Below, piece by piece: positions 61,165 to 64,000 of a DNA stretch of 64,000 bases. The notes below the pieces were generated by a model. It did no database searches and was not told the origin of the DNA. It saw only the letters and a program-made list of their open reading frames with translations. How positions within the stretch are numbered: position 1 is the first letter of the stretch; each line of letters begins with the position of its first letter. The position numbers and the translations under genes were made by a program. The DNA is from Polytrichum commune (Eukaryota; Streptophyta; Polytrichopsida; Polytrichales; Polytrichaceae): contig OX485803.1 of assembly GCA_950295325.1 (NCBI GenBank), positions 17,360,001-17,424,000 on the forward strand. Direction: 5' to 3'.

Positions 61165-64000
61165 GTGATCAATTAAAACAAGTTCTTACCTACAACCTCA
61201 TGAGAAAGATTCAAACCCAAAGGATTTGTTTTCTAACATGTAAATTTGCATATGTCCAATTTTAGAGAGATAAAGTGTGTGTTGAAGCTATAAAGGTGGA
61301 TGGCTCTTCAATGCTCGGGGAGGTGACAATCGGAATTTTAGAAAACCACGTGAGATAAAAAAAAAAAGGTCAATTTAATTTGTTTAGGGTAAATTTTCTA
61401 ATTTTGTTAGATCTACCATAGCATTGGAAATATGTCCCTTACATGATTATATGTAAAATAAGGTGGTGGATATTTCCTCCATTTTTGTAATTGGTAAAAA
61501 AAAAACAGGGTCATAGACATAGGATCCCCTTAAAAGTGTGTAGTAAGATCAATAGAATAGTTATGGGTTTGGCTACTTGGATGAAGAAGTGTGTAGTTTC
61601 TATCTAAATTTGAATAAAGTACATTAGTATGGAGGGGAATATAACGGGATTTTTTTGGGGGAAGAAATATGTTGGCGCTCCTCAATGGCCCTTGGGTTTT
61701 GTAATGGCCTTGAACATTTGGGACCTGGCTGGAATTATGGAAATTGAGGGTGGCATGTGGTTCATTTTTCATCCATTTAAGTTGTTGCTCTTACTTGCCT
61801 TGCTAGTAGTGTGCAATATGCCAACCTTGTATTGATTGCTCTTTTGCTAGAACTCCCCTTTTGTTACAACAACCCTTTCTAGACGATCGGTGGTGCGCTA
61901 ATAACATTTGGCAACCTTATCATGGTAGAGTTGGAGGGTTGCGCTTTGCCTTGAAGGAAGACAAGATGGAGTGGTTGGAGACTTAAAAGGTTGCCCCCCT
62001 CATCTCATCAACTAATTTTAGTATTCATCGTCATTGGTGCTAAACCTCTCATAATTTATTAGTCTTATTATGACATTGTAAATGATGTTGAACATGTATC
62101 TTGATAGTATTGGAAGGTGCACAGTTGTATCCTAACCTTTCACATTGTAAATTTTATTACAAGGTTTGAATGGGACTATAGTTGAATGTGTTTGTGAACA
62201 TAATAAAATTATATATTTTAATATTTTAATATATTTTTCTTGTATTTGAATGCAACGTTACCTTGTTTTTTTGGAGTTGGTAGTTGTGCAAAATTGCATA
62301 TCTTGTCATAACTGATTGTATTTCTTGTTTTGTTCTATATATGTTTACAACTTGTTTATTTAAGCTTGTATGATTTCTTATCTCCATGTTTATTGGTTAC
62401 TTTTTAACTAGTGTCCAAGTGCTATTGGTTGTGTTGTGAATGGTATTTTGAATGGTTTAGGATTGTTATCACTAATTGAAACCAAATGAATTACAATTTG
62501 AATGGTATGGAATGTTTGTCGCTCACATAGTTGGTTTCTCAATGCTATAGTATATATTCCGTCCACTATTTGGTACTTGTACAATTTATTAAAAAAAACA
62601 ATGAAAAAACAAGCCTCTCTAAACAATTACAAATAAATATAGGCTGCTAAAAAATATGCCAAAGTAATTTTTTAATCTACAAATAGGGAGGGAAAATTTA
62701 TTGAGAGGTGGATAAATATCCCCTCATTGAATACCCCATTATCGCACGTGGTTACAAAATGTAAGGGTGTGTGATCGCCCCAAGCTTCAATGTGCATGAT
62801 TTCTGACTAAGCCCACTTCTCTTAGGATATGCAACACGCAATCACTACGTGATGAGTAGCAAATACAAATCAAGGCTGTAGTTGCTTTCCTCGCAATTTT
62901 TTGGAGCTCATATGAGTATCCTTCTCAAATATTTCAAAGTGAAGATTCCCATGCTCATTCAAGTGATCACATAGGTCCCCCCACTTAAGAATTGAGTATT
63001 GAACCTCAAACGTTAACTTATTTTGAGCACGTAGTACAATCTCTTTGAACACATGTCTCTTTGGTATCCATTCTTGGTGCCACACCTAACCATGTACTAC
63101 TCACATCTAGGAGTTTGATGAAATTAAGTAACCAAGCTAGGCATGTCTACCTCAGTTTTTGTGGTTGCGTGTTCAACATGGTCCTAACAAAGGGTACTTC
63201 CAAGCACCCAAGATAATGCAAATATTGATAGCGCCATGGACCACATCCTTGTGATGAGGGAGTGATTCAACATGTACAATGCTTCATATTTGAAACTAGA
63301 TTTCAGGTAAGTAGAGGTTTATACATAACGTTTGGACACAATGACATGTATGCATGTATTGCTATCAGTGGCACCCGTGGTAAAAATGTCAACATGCAAC
63401 TTTAGATGTGAACTACAACTCTTGTTGTGCTTTTGTTGCATGTGTATTGTGTTAGTTGTAACAAAGTGTTTTGTGAGTCTAACATAACATTAAGTAGCAA
63501 TGCTAGTGGGGCACCTTTTGAGTTTCCACAATATTACCTTAACAAAAAGGGAAATGTTTTGCAAAACCATAGTGAATGAATGGAGAATCAATAAAAAATA
63601 ATAGCTTAAAATAGAAGTGGTTTCCAATGCGGGTGTTGGGAGACTTTTCTAAAAAGTACAACCACCTTTTCGACCTCACCAACTTTTCATGTTGCTTTAT
63701 AGTTATTTAGATTTGTTTAGATTATAATTTCGCCTAGATTGGAATCTTTACCGCCACTTGGCATTAGTTATGTCCTAGAAACCAACATAATCAAATCCAA
63801 GTAATGAAAGTAACCACCTAAATAATAATAAAATAGCCTAAGAAAAACTCAAACATAGCGCCACCTTTTTCTCGAAAGAGCATCAAACTAGCGTGCACCG
63901 AGTTGATGCTCTTTTGAAAAGATCATTCCAGGCTTGTTACTTAATGCATAGATCTTGAACATAATGACGTTATGTACATGTGGTTCTATTGGCAAATACC
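61165..64000. other. Intergenic, no supported gene
   Basis: AT-rich. A minus frame from 63085 to 62870 (WHQEWIPKRHVFKEIVLRAQ) has protein-like composition but no domain or splice context. No TIR element could be delimited. Confidence 0.4.

Noticed and set aside
1-64000. tRNA, rRNA or CRISPR arrays
   Set aside because: No TTCGANTCC-type tRNA arm in a plausible cloverleaf, no rRNA core and no spaced direct repeats were found. The 61-, 89- and about 200-bp arrays are plain tandems.

Overview
The window looks like nuclear DNA of a land plant or close streptophyte relative, more likely a non-seed lineage (bryophyte, lycophyte or fern grade) than a flowering plant. The evidence is spliced genes with GT-AG introns and plastid-type N-termini, a bacterial-type family-2 glycosyltransferase gene that has gained five introns and a transit-like leader, a plant-type USP-like domain, and very many small terminal-inverted-repeat (TIR) elements. 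The exact species cannot be read from the sequence.

Genes lie in the first 40 kb. At 1140-3898 (+) are the last five exons of a coiled-coil, serine-rich protein. At 4816-10651 (-), converging on it, is a complete six-exon gene for a membrane-bound GT2 glycosyltransferase of the polyprenyl/dolichyl-phosphate sugar transferase type. At 21855-25811 (-) is a multi-exon gene of unknown function with a C-terminal hydrophobic segment; its middle is not fully resolved. At 28011-30271 (+) is a complete five-exon gene for a 280-residue, probably organelle-targeted protein of unknown function. At 37497-39872 (-) is an intronless 791-codon gene in which a USP-like domain is fused to the C-terminal half of an archaeal/plant-type 3-dehydroquinate synthase II. 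This last gene is the most unusual item in the window.

The rest is repeat-rich, and nothing I trust as a host gene is seen after about 40.3 kb. Several small DNA-element families recur: (1) hAT-type MITEs of about 230 bp with 8-bp target duplications, some nested in each other; (2) elements ending in GG..GNTTCACA, flanked by CTTAG or TTGAG; (3) TA-flanked, mariner-like elements; (4) foldback elements starting TAGAGTTATCC; (5) a GC-rich Mutator-like foldback at 35122-36284 with near-identical arms and a 9-bp target duplication. Two LINE remnants are seen: a 5' piece with a 2A-like motif near 17.6 kb, and a 3' piece with RNase H and C-terminal RT-region signatures at 44-45.1 kb. No tRNA, rRNA or CRISPR array was found.

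The genes show no obvious shared pathway. They look like independent plant genes separated by transposon debris. All exon joins were worked out by hand from splice consensus and reading-phase agreement, and none is backed by transcripts.
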